Source of the DNA: Trichinella spiralis
Taxonomy: Eukaryota > Nematoda > Enoplea > Trichinellida > Trichinellidae
Direction: 5' to 3'
NCBI GenBank assembly: GCA_000181795.3
Contig: CM012953.1
Coordinates: 19,070,578-19,134,577, forward strand
Length of the DNA stretch: 64,000 bases
In this document: piece after piece, positions 50,461 to 62,329 of the stretch
How the letters are laid out: the number at the start of each line of letters is the position of its first letter
Numbering within the stretch: the stretch's first letter is position 1
Made by a program: the position numbers and the translations under genes
The notes under the pieces: generated by a model
Told to the model about the DNA's origin: nothing
Databases searched by the model: none
Seen by the model: only the letters and a program-made list of their open reading frames with translations

Positions 50461-53171
50461 CTATGCAGGCAATGTGTATCTTATGTTTGGTTCACAAAAA
50501 AGCAGCTCTGCAAAGACAGAAGCCCTTTCTCTGATGAAATAATTTTGCATATGAGTCATTCGTTCTAATAGAAAGCAGCATTTGTGAAGGAAAAAAATAG
50601 CGCTGCATTTGATTGTGTGCATAACTGCAGCACAGTTTGTTAGACATTCTTGCAGAGTAGATATATTTCGTATTTGTATTATAACTGACCAACCGGTTAA
50701 AAATAAGGGTTTATACAATTCCACTTGACAAACTTCATCCAGAAACGGTAAAACATGCAAATCAGGTTGATCGTTGTGAGCACGTTCATTTTCTCTATCT
50801 ATAACAAAAGAATTAAAAATAAGAAACAAGTTATAATTGTGGCGACGTTTGTAAAAATTGATCTTTATGATGATGAATTTATGAAACCTAAATAATTTTG
50901 TTCAAAAAATGAGAACTGTTCATTTCAGTGCTTGAATTATTTTGATGTCATTGCAGTGAACTTGACATGCTATTTAATGTTTGCATTTAATAAATTTTGA
51001 ATATAATTTCAATGTTGTGATTGAAACTCTCTTACCTTTTGAGCAATTGTTAAGAGTTAAAAAATGATATCCTTCGTTTAGAAAAACTTCATCGTCATAA
51101 TTTCCAAGAACTGCAATGAGGCATACTTTACTTTCTTTAGAATAAGCAACACCTTGGCATAAACCGAAGTCTCTTATAAAGCGGCATATGCTTATGCAAT
51201 CGTTCAAAAATGAAATATTCGCATATTGTTGAACAAGGTTTATCCATGGAATTACGTTTGAAAGTGAATGCTGTACTGTGCATATTTCTTTGAACTGAAA
51301 CAAAGAAACTTTTTCTTCAGTGGTGAAATGATTTGAATGCTTTAGTGGAAGCATTCTTAGGTCTTTTACAATCTTGATCAGCATTCCATCTAGAGCAAAA
51401 AGTTTTAACAGCATCATCCAGCTTCTGGCTTTATCAAGCATACTTCTTTTCAAAGTTAATTTTATTTCTAGCGTGTGACATTACTTGTTTCTTTATTATG
51501 ACAAATTTATGAAATCACAGCTTATTTTAAAATAATTCACAAGAATTTAGAAATTTACAACGATACTCAAAATATAACAAGGATAATATTCAAGAATAAA
51601 TTATTGTGCAAATTTAATAATGATAAGTGAATTACTCATACTGACATTCGAAACACTTAGCGCTATCATACTAAAGTTCGATCATGTTATGCGAATTTCA
51701 CATTAATATGCAAATAAAATTTCAAATTTAGTGGCTTTCTTACCGTCAGAAAATTGTATTATACGGCGGGTAAGATTGCTTTTTGGCAAAGCGTACTTTT
51801 TTCTTATACTAAAAGTGAGACACGTCTTTTCATCATATGAGAAAAAGTATCCATCACAGTAATCTGCCAATAATTTATCTAAGCATATCATTATACAATA
51901 GGTTTCATTTACAGTCTCCCATAATCCAATGCGAATGCCGACTTTCGTTGCATAAAAATGTGCCTGATATAGTGATACTGTCAGATTAAATATACTGTAA
52001 ACAGTTGGGACTATTTCTCCAAACTTTGGGATAGAATACGCATATGGAAAATCGAAATCTTAAAAAGAAAATATGATGAGAATTGCATAATAATAAAAAT
52101 GAAAATGTCAGGCTGCTAAATAATTGTGTAAGTAACAAATCGTCGCTAATATTATGATAATAAGAATTAATTACTAAGTGTTAAATACTAATGATTTTGG
52201 TGAAATTTTTATCAATGCTCTGACCATTTGGAAATAATAATCGTATTTTCATTTACCGTTATAACATGTTAAAATAGCAAAAAACAGTGCAGAGGTTGGT
52301 AGAGTCGGTACAATTCCTCCAAATGATGGTAAGTTTTTAGCTCGAGATAGAAGAAGGCAGGTTCCTTCTTGAGCAGAAAACAAAACGCTGTTGCATGAAG
52401 TGTGAGTAGGTGCTTCACAAAAAGCAATACAGCGTTTCAAAGAAGATGTTGCAATAAGTTGAATGCGCTGAGCATAAAAGTTTTCCACAAAAGGCAACAC
52501 AAAAATGTCGCAATTCTTATGTGTAGAAGGTGTGTGTATTTTTGCCGAATTATCCCTTTGATATTCACTTTGAACTATGATTCCCGAAGAAATGCTTGAA
52601 ATGTCTAAATGAAATAGCAGAATATTTCAAACAGTTTATTTCTTGATTTTTAATATTCCTTTATAAATTTTCTGGTTTTTGTTACTTTAAAAATACTGCA
52701 AAAAATGGAAAATGTTTTGTCTGGTGTATCATACAAAATTTGATTTTTCATAAGTGATAAGTATCATACCTTTGTGGCAGCTGTGCAGTAGAAGATGCAT
52801 CGACTGCCCTATCTGTTTGTTTGGCTGCAAATCATGATGAGTTTTATTTTCGTAATACAAATTGCACACTTTTGCAAAAGGGCTGTATTTGATTAAATTA
52901 CAGGAAGATGAAAGCTGGAAACAGTCAGCTACACAACTTTCCATACTGCAATAGGCCTGTTTAATGTGAAGAACGACCTCATGGTGAATTTCTTTCGCTG
53001 TTAGCACACAGGTGGCGTCCAATTTTGGAATATACAATGACATCCACGAACAATTGACTAGCTGAAGAGGAAACATCACATTAAATGCTTCATTGAAAGA
53101 TTCAACTCACTTAGACTTACGTAGCAATTTATGAAGCATATTATTGCAAGAAGCGACCATTGACTTAACAT
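50461..53171 (-). CDS. Secreted five-module PAN/Apple-like protein, copy B
   Basis: Six exons: 53171-53121, 53061-52770, 52604-52257, 52058-51744, 51389-51036, 50798-50461. Each exon has exactly the length of its partner in copy A (51, 292, 348, 315, 354, 338), giving 565 residues with the same intron phases. The leader reads MLSQWSLLAIICFINCY. The five modules keep the paired cysteines (for example CVADCFQLSSSCNLIKY and CISICRFIRDFGLC). Protein identity to copy A is about 85-90 % in modules 1, 2 and 4 but only about 65 % in module 3 (exon 4); in module 5 the 3' third is almost identical and the 5' part much less so. Function and ligand are unknown. Confidence 0.85.
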
Positions 53172-54957
53172 TTTATCTAAATGTGATTTCTTTTTTCATG
53201 CGTGTTATACAATTGAGTGGGGTTTACAAGATCTCGACAAATTTCACGCATCTGTTCGCGTTAATCAGTTGTTCGGCAAATAAATTTTGCATGCTAGAGA
53301 ATGAATATTACCTTCGGAAACGGGCAGCACATCATTTTAAAAGTTTTTAAATAATTATTGTTGTTTTCTGCAAAATTCACGAACTACAGAGGGTCAAGTT
53401 TATGTTATCCAGGGACAGGGATACGTGTGGACAGCTTTGGACAAAAAACACTTCATGTTCAAAAAAAATCACCTTAATCTCACCTACCTTGATGAACTTC
53501 ATGTTCACTACAACGTTAGTTCACACCTCAGCCGTGTGTTGCTATTTTACACATGTAAATTTTTCTACCGTGAACAGTGTTCGTCATAATAACTAAAATT
53601 TTGCGGCAAGCAGAGTGGTTTGTAACTTTTGAATTTGAATTATGTTGATTTAAATTATTCATGTTTTATATTGGAACTTTATTTTATTTACAATATTGAC
53701 ATTCAGTTAATTGTATTGAAATACAGCAGCACGATTTAATTTATAACAAACACTGTTTTAGATTGCGTGAAAATATAGAGAATAGAGAAAATAGCCATTG
53801 TACGATGATTGAAACATCATCATTTTAGAATAAAAAAGGTAACATATTTTCAGCGTCGCTTATCTCTGAATGACTAAACATTTTAATCACTTTGAAATTC
53901 CTTAAATATAGGCAATTACCTGCGTGTGTGCATGTGACATAATATTGGTGCAGAATGTTATATGTATTTTCAAGTCAGCTGACAGTGTTGATGTTAATAT
54001 GCTGGAATGTATTTAGTTTTCATTCACTTAATGAGACCTTTAATTCATCAACGACTTCACTTTTTGTTCTGTTTCTGGAGAGCATAGCAAATTAAATGCA
54101 TTTATCAATATTGATACAGATTAATAAGCAAATTCCTAAATGTGAAATATTGTTGACAATATGCATTTTGTTGTATTTTATTGAAAAGCTGGCATCATTA
54201 AATTTACATTGAAATTTCTGGCACATGTTATACATTTACTTGATTGTACGCATATGCATGTGTGTGCGCGCCTTAATATAAGTGCAAAATGTTATTTATA
54301 TTTTTGAATTTCCTTATAAGGTGTTGAATGTGATTAAGCTGGAATAAATAGAGTCCACACACATTTAATGAAACCTAGTTGAAAGTAATTGAATTGCCCC
54401 TATTTAACGTTTGTAGTTCATAATGAAGTTGACTGATTTTTTATTGAGAAGTTGTGAAAGAGATTCTTTAAATTAAGGATTTACAATTTATTTGAAATTA
54501 CTTTTTTTCTTAATTAAACGAATGATATGAATTTTTTATTTTAAAATGTGATTTCTTCAGGCGCAGTGAACAAAATTAAGCAGAAAAATAAGGAAAAATT
54601 AAGTAATTTACCTAATAATATTTTCACTAATGATGTAAAATATCAAAAGTAATAAATGAATAATACAAAGTGATAATGAAAAAAAAGTTCAAACACTTTT
54701 TGCTTTTTCAATGCTTGGAAGCGTTGCTGCTATTTCGGCATTCAGCTGAGGCTCTAAAATCCCAATCCATTACTCAGCGGACAAGCGAGTATCGCTGCCG
54801 AGTGATGTATGTGTCCACTTTGCAAGTGTTCACAAATGAGTAGACCAATCTTCCACCACCTGTGGAATACGAGCTGCCGTTGTTTCTCTACTATTGCCGG
54901 TTGGAATGAAATAATTTTCATATTGAATGTAATTATGTCCAAATATTATATTATATT
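53172..54957. other. Upstream region of PAN gene copy B
   Basis: AT-rich; aligns with 30027-31879 at visibly lower identity than the rest of the unit. No exon supported. Confidence 0.4.
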
Positions 54958-57900
54958 ACAGCGTAAGCAACACCCTGGTGAAACGGTTGCTGAATTCATC
55001 GCAGATTTGCGCCGATTGGCACAAGATTGTAACTTCGTCGATCTCGAAACGATGTTGCGCGATCGTTTGGTATGTGGCGTGAGAAATGAAGCTGTGCAAC
55101 TGCAATTATTTGCGCAGAAAGTTTTGACATTCCAAATGACTCAGGAAGAAGCCCTGTCCGCGGAAGCTGCATGTAAGCATGCCTGTGAAATTCACGCTGT
55201 CAACGTCGATTTATCAGCACCGAATATTCATCACATGTCAAGCAAACGTCAAACTTATAAGCAAGCTTATGCGTGTGCCAGTTGTGGAGGTCAGCACAAT
55301 CGACCGTTATGTCGCTTCAAGAATGCTGTTTGCCGGTATCGTCAAAAAGCTGGTCACATTGAACGCGTGTGTAGATCTAAACAAAGGCGCTCCAAGCCTC
55401 AGGCTAAAACAAATGCTATCTCAGTAGCTGTCACGCATCAATCTTATTTGCTGAATCGTATTTCTTGTCCATCTACACCATCCTTTCGCTCACTCAAGCT
55501 AAGTGTTTTCCTTAGCACTGAAGGTAAATGTTGTCAGTTAGAAGTTGATTCAGGATCTGACGTCACAATCATTTCTGAGCAAACTTTCGAAGATTTACGG
55601 CACAACAACAAAAAGCTAAAATTAGCTCCTACGACGCTCTCTCACGTCTCATTCCTTGGTAAGCAAGTTAAATTGATGGGAAGTTGTTTTGTCAATGTTG
55701 ACTATTGAATCATCCACACACGGCTTAGAATTTTTGTTGAAAAAGGGAACTGCCCTAATTTGCTGGGTTTAGAATGGCTTAAACCGTTAGGCATCAGAAT
55801 CGAAGGTATAAATCATATAAATAGTAGTCCAGTTGAATCGGTACTACGGAAATATCAGGCAGTTTTCACTCCTGACTTGGATTGCTATGCAGGCGAACCT
55901 GTATCGTTGGATCTCGATCCATCAGTTCCTCCTTTTCGCATGAAAGCTCACAAGGTTCCTTTGGCTCTTAAAGAAAATATCGATATGGAACTAGATAAGC
56001 TGGTTAAACAGAAGGTGCTTGAACCAGTTAGTCATCCGGTATGGGCTACCCCAATCATCACGCCCATGAAACCAGGTGGTTCCGTGCGTATTTGTGGTGA
56101 TTACAAATGTACCATCAATAAGGCACTTCGGAAGCACGCTTATACCGTTCCTGCAGTAAACCACCTCCTTGCATCTCTTGCTGGTGGAAAAGCTTTTGCT
56201 AAATTGGATTTAGCTCAAGCTTATCAACAGTTGGTCGTTAATAAAAAAACTGCAGATGCACAAACAATAATCACACATCGAGGTGTATTCAGAGTGACAA
56301 GACTACAGTTTGGTGTAAGTGCAGCACCTGGCATATTTCAAGGAGTAATAGATCAACTCACAAAATGTATCCCAGGAGTATTACCTTACTTCGATGATAT
56401 CTTGATTGTAGCAAAAGATGAAAGCATGCTAGCAAAACGGCTTGCACGTTATTGAAACGTTTTTATGACGCAGGTCTCCGTTTGAATGCAGAAAAATGCA
56501 AATTCTGTTTGCGACGCATCCAATTTTTGGGTTTTGACATTGATGCCTCTGGAATTCACCCCTCGAAACAGAAAGTTGCAGCGATCCATAACACCCCGCA
56601 GCCAAAAAATAAGGAAGAATTGCAAACTTTCTTAGGATTGCTTAACTTTTATCATTCCTTCCTGCGAAACAAAGCAACCGTAGCCGAACCCTTACATCGG
56701 TTACTTGATAAAGAAACTAAATGGAAATGGACAAACAAACATAAAAAAGCTTTCAACCAAGCAACTGTTATCATCAGATGGTGTATTAACCAATTGCGAT
56801 GTAAAAAAAACCATTAGTACTCATCTGTGATGCATCCCCTGTTGGAACAGGAGCCGTTCTGTGCCATCAAATGCCGAATGGTAAAGAAGTTCCAATTGCT
56901 TTTTATTCGCGTCGTCTACTGAACGAAACTACGCACAAATTGACAAGGAAGCCCTTGCAATTATAGCGTCAGTAAAAAAATTTCATGATTATGTGTACGG
57001 TCGTTCCTTCTGAATCATTGCAGATCACAAGCCGTTGTTGGAAATATTTGCTCCCAATAAAGAAACTCCGTACATTCTCTCACTCGGAATGTTACGTTGG
57101 ACTGTCATGTTAGGCGCTTATGTTTATGACATTTGCTACAGACCAAGAAAGCTTATCGCTAATGCTGATATCTTAAGCCGCCTACCAACTAAAATCCCAG
57201 ACGTTGAAATCCCACCACCTCTGGAAGTACTCATGTTGGAATCAGATGACACTGTGATCATGAAAGACAATGATATCGCACGAATGTCTTTGAAAGATCC
57301 GGTGATATCACGAGTTTTAAATTGGGCGTGGAAAGGATGGCCAGCCAAATTGTCAGATAAAAAATTTAAACCATTTTTCATTAGACAACTGGAAATATCA
57401 GTACATAAGGGTTGCTTGCTTTGGGGAAATGGGGTTGCGATTCCAATTCAAGCGCGTTCAAGACTCCTTACAATGTTACACGATGGTCACCCGGGTATTG
57501 TTCGTATGAAAGCATTGGCAAGAAGCTACTTTTGGTGGCCTAAAATGGATGAGGAGATCGAAAAGACTGTGAACACATGTGACGTTTGTCAATCGTCAAG
57601 AGCTGCAATGCCAAAAGCTCCTGTTCACTCTTGGGAAACGCCAAATAACCCTTGGAGTCGTTTACATATCGACTTCGCAGGCCCCTTCCAAGAAAAGACA
57701 TTCCTGATTGTAGTAGATGCCTTTTCAAAATGGTAAGAAGTAATTATAATATCAGAAATGCCAACACGAACGGTAATAGAGGAATTACGTCAGTTGTTCG
57801 CAACGCATGGTTTGCTGAACACAGTTGTGTCTGACAATGCAGCACAATTTGTTTCTGTTGAATTCCTCCAATTCTTGAAAAGAGGTGCAATCAGATATGC

Positions 57901-58470
57901 TAGAATTGCCCCGTTTCAATCGGGATCAAACGGACAAGCAGAGAGGATGGTCCGCACGACATAAGAGGCTTTGCGAAAAATGGTTCACGGAAGCTGAAAA
58001 CAGCGTCTAGCGAATTTCTTATTTTCACAACGCGTGTCACCCTGCGCCACAACCGGGAAAAGTCCGGCTGAACTGCTAATGAAGCGCCGATTGCGAACGA
58101 TTCTCGACCGCATCCACCCTGACATCGAAGAAGAAGCGATTGAAGGTAATAGAGACGTGACAATGTCGGATAAACAAAAAATAAGAATATTCACACCTGA
58201 TGATCTTGTGTTTGTGAGAAACTACGCGCATGGACCTAAATGGTGTCCTGCCACCATTGTGGCTCCAACAGGACCCGTGTCCTATAAGGTAAGAACAACT
58301 GATGGTCAGCTATGGAAACGTCACCTGGATCAGCTGAGAAAACGACACCATTCCATAGTAGTGACAGAGGACACTGAAACCGATGTGAATAAAACGCAGT
58401 AATCAAACATTGCTGACAATCCTTCACAGTCAGAACAGGAAGATACAACAGTATCATTCGACTGTGTAGT
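54958..58470 (+). mobile_element. Decayed Gypsy-type retroelement
   Basis: Plus-strand parts in Gypsy order: gag C-terminal part with knuckle-like cysteines (about 55.0-55.4 kb), retropepsin (VDSGSDVTII), reverse transcriptase with YFDDIL, RNase H, integrase with HDGHPGIVRMKALARSYFWWP zinc-finger sequence, and an integrase C-terminal part to about 58.4 kb. The type resembles the K02A2.6-like Gypsy proteins common in nematodes. No LTRs were found on either side. It is an old fossil with about five or more breaks. It starts exactly where unit B similarity ends. Confidence 0.85.
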
Positions 58471-58479
58471 TTCTAGCTA

Positions 58480-59490
58480 ATGTGGACCAAACAATATGTG
58501 AGGAGTTAAAGAAGTGAAGGAACCGTTTGTTCTATATGGCAGACTTATATTCAAAATTTAATGAAATGCAGAAACGACTGCAAAGTAAAGATTTTTCAAT
58601 TATTCAAGCACGAACAGTCCTAATAGGCTTTTAAGCTAAAATAGGTCTATATAAATCTTTGTTGGCACGAAGAGATTTTAAGTACTTTTCAAATTTACAG
58701 AAACTGGAAGGAGCAGATGTTTCAGACCGTGACTTGGAGATATACATGAATCTTATTGAAAAATTAAGGGAAGACTTTAAAGTACGTTTTGAGGATCTGA
58801 AGAACATTGATGGTACCAGACTGAATAATTACACCATTCAATATAGAAATAAAAAATTTCACAACTGAATTTTCAGTACAAAAAGAGCCCGTTGAGATCG
58901 GTGTGGATCTCGATGCTTAATTGCTTTTCAAACGTAAAAGCTTCGGTAAGTTTTGGAGTAATGTAAATATTACTACTAAATACCCCAAGCTAAGTGCAGC
59001 AGTTCAGACATTTTTACCAGCATTTCCAAGTTCATGCCTGGTCGAAGCTGGTTTTAGCCATGCAAATGCGATTTTAACAAAGCAAAGGAACAGACCGAAC
59101 TAGAAATGTGTTGTGAATTACGGCTAATACTCACCAATTTCCAGTCAAATATCAGTGCCTTGCTGCTGCTCATCTAACACATCCTTCATATTAACAATGC
59201 AAAGCAGTTAAATAAAAAATATCATAAAAGTTAAATGAAGAATTGTCAACTACCTTGAATTCACATGATTACGTTTGTTATAAGAGCAGATATGGAAATT
59301 GAAGAAAGAATAATTGATCGTAAAGGTGAAATAAATTTGAATTTGAGAATGAGTAACTGTGATAAGGGTAAATGATTCCTTATAGTAAAGAAATTTATTA
59401 TTAATAATATTTATTTTACGAGCTTTAAGGTCGATGAGGCATTAAGGATTCCATCGGGGGTCAGGGTACAAAACGTTTGCCTATCCCTGA
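58480..59490 (+). mobile_element. hAT transposon, 3' part (ZBED5/FAM200-like transposase)
   Basis: Plus-strand fragments read FNEMQKRLQSKDFSIIQART, LARRDFKYFSNLQKLEG, VSDRDLEIYMNLIEKLREDF and the hAT C-terminal dimerisation segment YPKLSAAVQTFLPAFPSSCL ... SHANAILTKQRNR. A TAA at about 58632 and later frame changes interrupt the coding region; the N-terminal part is absent. The element ends with the terminal sequence cgtttgcctatccctg at 59490. The same end is found next to the left PH segment at 15273. Confidence 0.8.
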
Positions 59491-59919
59491 CGTAGATTCA
59501 TATCCAGGTTTTCTATATTTATTTGCATTATTGTATTTGACACGCAAAAATTGAGCAAATGTGAAGTAGTTCCAACACTAAAATTTTGGTTAAAAACACA
59601 AAAGTTTTTCTTTGTTGACCACGTTCTGTAAAACTCTGCTTTCAGAAATAAAAAATAGTAAAATGAAAAGTATTTTCAGAAATAGATAAAAATGAAATAG
59701 AAATAAAAAAATAACTTCTTCTCATGAATAGATAATATATAGAACGGCAGATGCAGTTATTTACAATTAAATGTTCTTTAATGATATTTATGTCACAATG
59801 TATCTGGCATGCGTCCATGACAGTGAATCTTACAACTCGAATTAATTAATACAGTTTATTTTATTTGTTATATACAATACAAATTAGTCATAAACGTTAT
59901 GAAATATCGGCGAAAGTTG

Positions 59920-60474
59920 TTAAACTTGAGGTGTTTGCTGGCTAGTAAAATTATGGAAATGAATTAGCCAAAACAGAAGATAAATAAAGAAAACACTGAA
60001 GGCAGCGGAGAAGCAAAACACACCGCACGTAGTGTCAGTGCATGAAGATGGATATTGAGCAGCATAAAACGTGCCATTGACATACATTGGGAGTTGTCTA
60101 ACAGGTGCAGGAACTTCATCCTTTCTTGTAATTTTCTGAATAGTGGAACGCAATGTATCCACCCAAAGCAACATTTCGTTTCTGGTGTCGCATTTGAAAA
60201 AATATTTTTTCTCTGCTACTACTATAACAAATCCATTCTCCAATTTTCTGTCTGAAACCAATAACTCTTGGGATGCATCGTTTGTCAGAACTTTAACATT
60301 TCCATTGCCAAGATAGATCCGCATGCGACTCTTATCACCTTTAAATTTCAATATGCCATTCTCATACAACACCAACCAACCCTTTATTAGGTTGTCAGGG
60401 TTTCTTTCTTCTAAACGATAAATCCAATTTGCTCGGCAAATCGACGAAGTGATGTCCTTAGCAAACTGCAGCAT
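59920..60474 (-). CDS. PH-domain protein with C-terminal membrane tail
   Basis: One uninterrupted exon codes 184 residues from ATG 60474; an upstream in-frame extension lacks an ATG. Residues about 10-118 form a pleckstrin-homology domain: WIYRLEE (strand 1), LIKGWLVLYENGILKFK, a variable loop, KKYFFKCDTRNEMLLWVDTL and the final helix RSTIQKI with its conserved Trp. A proline-containing linker follows, then a hydrophobic segment (VFCFSAAFSVFFIYLLFWLI) and a short polar tail. This suggests a tail-anchored protein that binds phosphoinositides at an internal membrane. The layout is reminiscent of evectins but sequence similarity is not obvious. The lack of introns is unusual beside the other host genes here and could mean a retrocopy. 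Expression is unproven. Confidence 0.65.
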   Translation of the reverse strand: MLQFAKDITSSICRANWIYRLEERNPDNLIKGWLVLYENGILKFKGDKSRMRIYLGNGNVKVLTNDASQELLVSDRKLENGFVIVVAEKKYFFKCDTRNEMLLWVDTLRSTIQKITRKDEVPAPVRQLPMYVNGTFYAAQYPSSCTDTTCGVFCFSAAFSVFFIYLLFWLIHFHNFTSQQTPQV

Positions 60475-60586
60475 GGTCGGCAGTTCATATTGCAATTAAA
60501 CTCTTTCCGTTAACTAAAATGCTTTAAATTCTTTAGTTATTTTTGAAATGTTTCAAACTTTAAAGTTTTAAAGGAAACAGTTTAAA

Positions 60587-61495
60587 GTTTAACATTGGTG
60601 AAATGAGAAAGTACACATTGTGACGCATTCAATTCCTTTAATTTGCTTTCAAAAAATTGAAGCGGCTTGCTTTTGAGATCCATGTGTTTTGTTTCAATAT
60701 GTCGAAGTAGTTTATTTGGCCACATGCTCTCATTTGCTAGAATTTCATAGCAAATAACACAAAGAGGATGTGGATCTTTATGGTCACCATTCCACGTAAA
60801 TCCAAATTTTAAATAGTCAATATCATATTTTCTTATTACTTTTCGTCGATTTGACAACTAAAAATTTGCTGACTCATTTTCATCAATTTTTCTTTTATTA
60901 TTCACATCAACTGCAGTGGAACCTTTTTGAGACTCCATTTCAGCTACTTCCTTTTTACTGGTTTCCTTATCAACCACTCATCCATTCCTAGGCTAAATTT
61001 TACAGAACCCTTATTATTTACATAACACGGAAATTATTAAATTAAAAATATTTTATTTGTGATAACTAACAACCAACAACTAACTTTGTGATAACTTAAT
61101 GTGCCAGTCATTTTAACCTACGACAGAGTGCAGAAACATACTGAGCACGCCGCGCCAAGTTGCAACGAGATCGTTCAATCAAGCACATTTTCACCTATTT
61201 GCTTACTTGCTTACCTTTCATAAATTATGTGCAACAAAGAAGGGCAACTGTTATCGACAACCAATTAAAATTAACGTGACATAAATCAGTGTAATGTAAA
61301 ACCAGACAGAACTAGTGATTCTCCGGTTAACGGTAACTGAATCAAAGCTTAATTAATCACAGCCAACAATTTTCGATGAGTAATACTCTCTTAACGAACG
61401 TATAGACTACTCCCGTACTTTAATATTTTACACGACCCACCCAGAAACTGCTCGCGACCCACTGGTTGGTCGCGACCTACACTTTGAAAACCACT
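60587..61495 (-). mobile_element. hAT-type fragment with BED zinc finger
   Basis: A minus-strand frame at 60582-60857 reads KYDIDYLKFGFTWNGDHKDP, then CVICYEILANES...HIETKH, a BED-type finger as in ZBED5-like hAT transposases; no ATG-started catalytic part follows. The right end has aaaaccact beside a gtcgcgacc repeat (61445-61494), typical of hAT ends. Eight-base repeats agtttaaa flank the insert (60579-60586, 61496-61503), the length expected for hAT. The left copy of the segment lacks it. Confidence 0.75.
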
Positions 61496-61575
61496 AGTTT
61501 AAACATTATTTTAGACATGTGATACGCGATATGGCATATCAAATTTTTTAAAATTTCAATGTTTTCAATATTTAG

Positions 61576-62329
61576 CAATAACAGTAGCAGCAATAACAGA
61601 TCATAGCTGAACAGATAATGAAATTGTCCTAGTTATAGGCCTAATTATAGTTAAACGCAGTGAAGCATATAAGCGGTCCAATCAAACAAACTGTTAAAAT
61701 TCAAGTAGATAAAAAGGGAACACACCAAATTCAGTGAACCTGCCGGTGTTCTCATGAGTATTGTTCTGCTTTCGAACTCTTCTCAGGACGCGTACCACTT
61801 CTGTCCGTCTTTGCTTAGACTTGGTAAATGGAATCTTTAGGAAGCCTTTCCTCATGTGCGTTCTTCTCTGAATCGTGTGAGCTGTCATGAAACGCTTCAT
61901 TGCGGTTTTCAGACAACCAGTTTTCAGCCCTGATTCACTTGTTTTGATTATTTTATTGGAAAAGAACTCCGTTGCTGATAGTCCACCATTTTTGTCTTGT
62001 TACCGCATCCCTATAAGTTCTTTGCCTTCATATTTCAGCTGGTGTAATGGCCATATCTTGCTACGTACCCGATGCCACATTTTTTGAATTCTGTCATTTG
62101 TCTCTTGCGTTGCTTCAACTCGTTACTACTGATTTCACGTCACTGGTCTGAGGCACGTTTCTCTTTGCCGCTGGATCTTTGGGTAGTTACTGCTTGAACC
62201 TCCATTACCCCTTTTTGTGCAATATCCAGTCTGCACCGGTCACTGCTCTTTCTCAACAATACATCTGCATTCAAATGTTTCATTCCAAGCTGATGCTGCA
62301 CGTCGAAAGCGAATTCAACAAGGGTTTTT
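61576..62329. other. Unresolved stretch
   Basis: Short minus frames here are arginine- and lysine-rich and might be further Gypsy debris, but none can be assigned. Confidence 0.3.

Larger units (their letters stand above)
46804..54957. repeat. Direct duplication unit B (about 8.2 kb)
   Basis: Partner of unit A without the BEL/Pao insert. It holds a GILT relic and an intact PAN gene, both on the minus strand. Its right end abuts a decayed Gypsy element. Confidence 0.93.
59435..61575 (-). repeat. Inverted segmental duplication, right copy (PH gene segment)
   Basis: Reverse-complement partner of 14097-15328. It carries a later insert (60587-61495) absent from the left copy. Similarity resumes at 61504 and ends near 61575. 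Confidence 0.85.
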
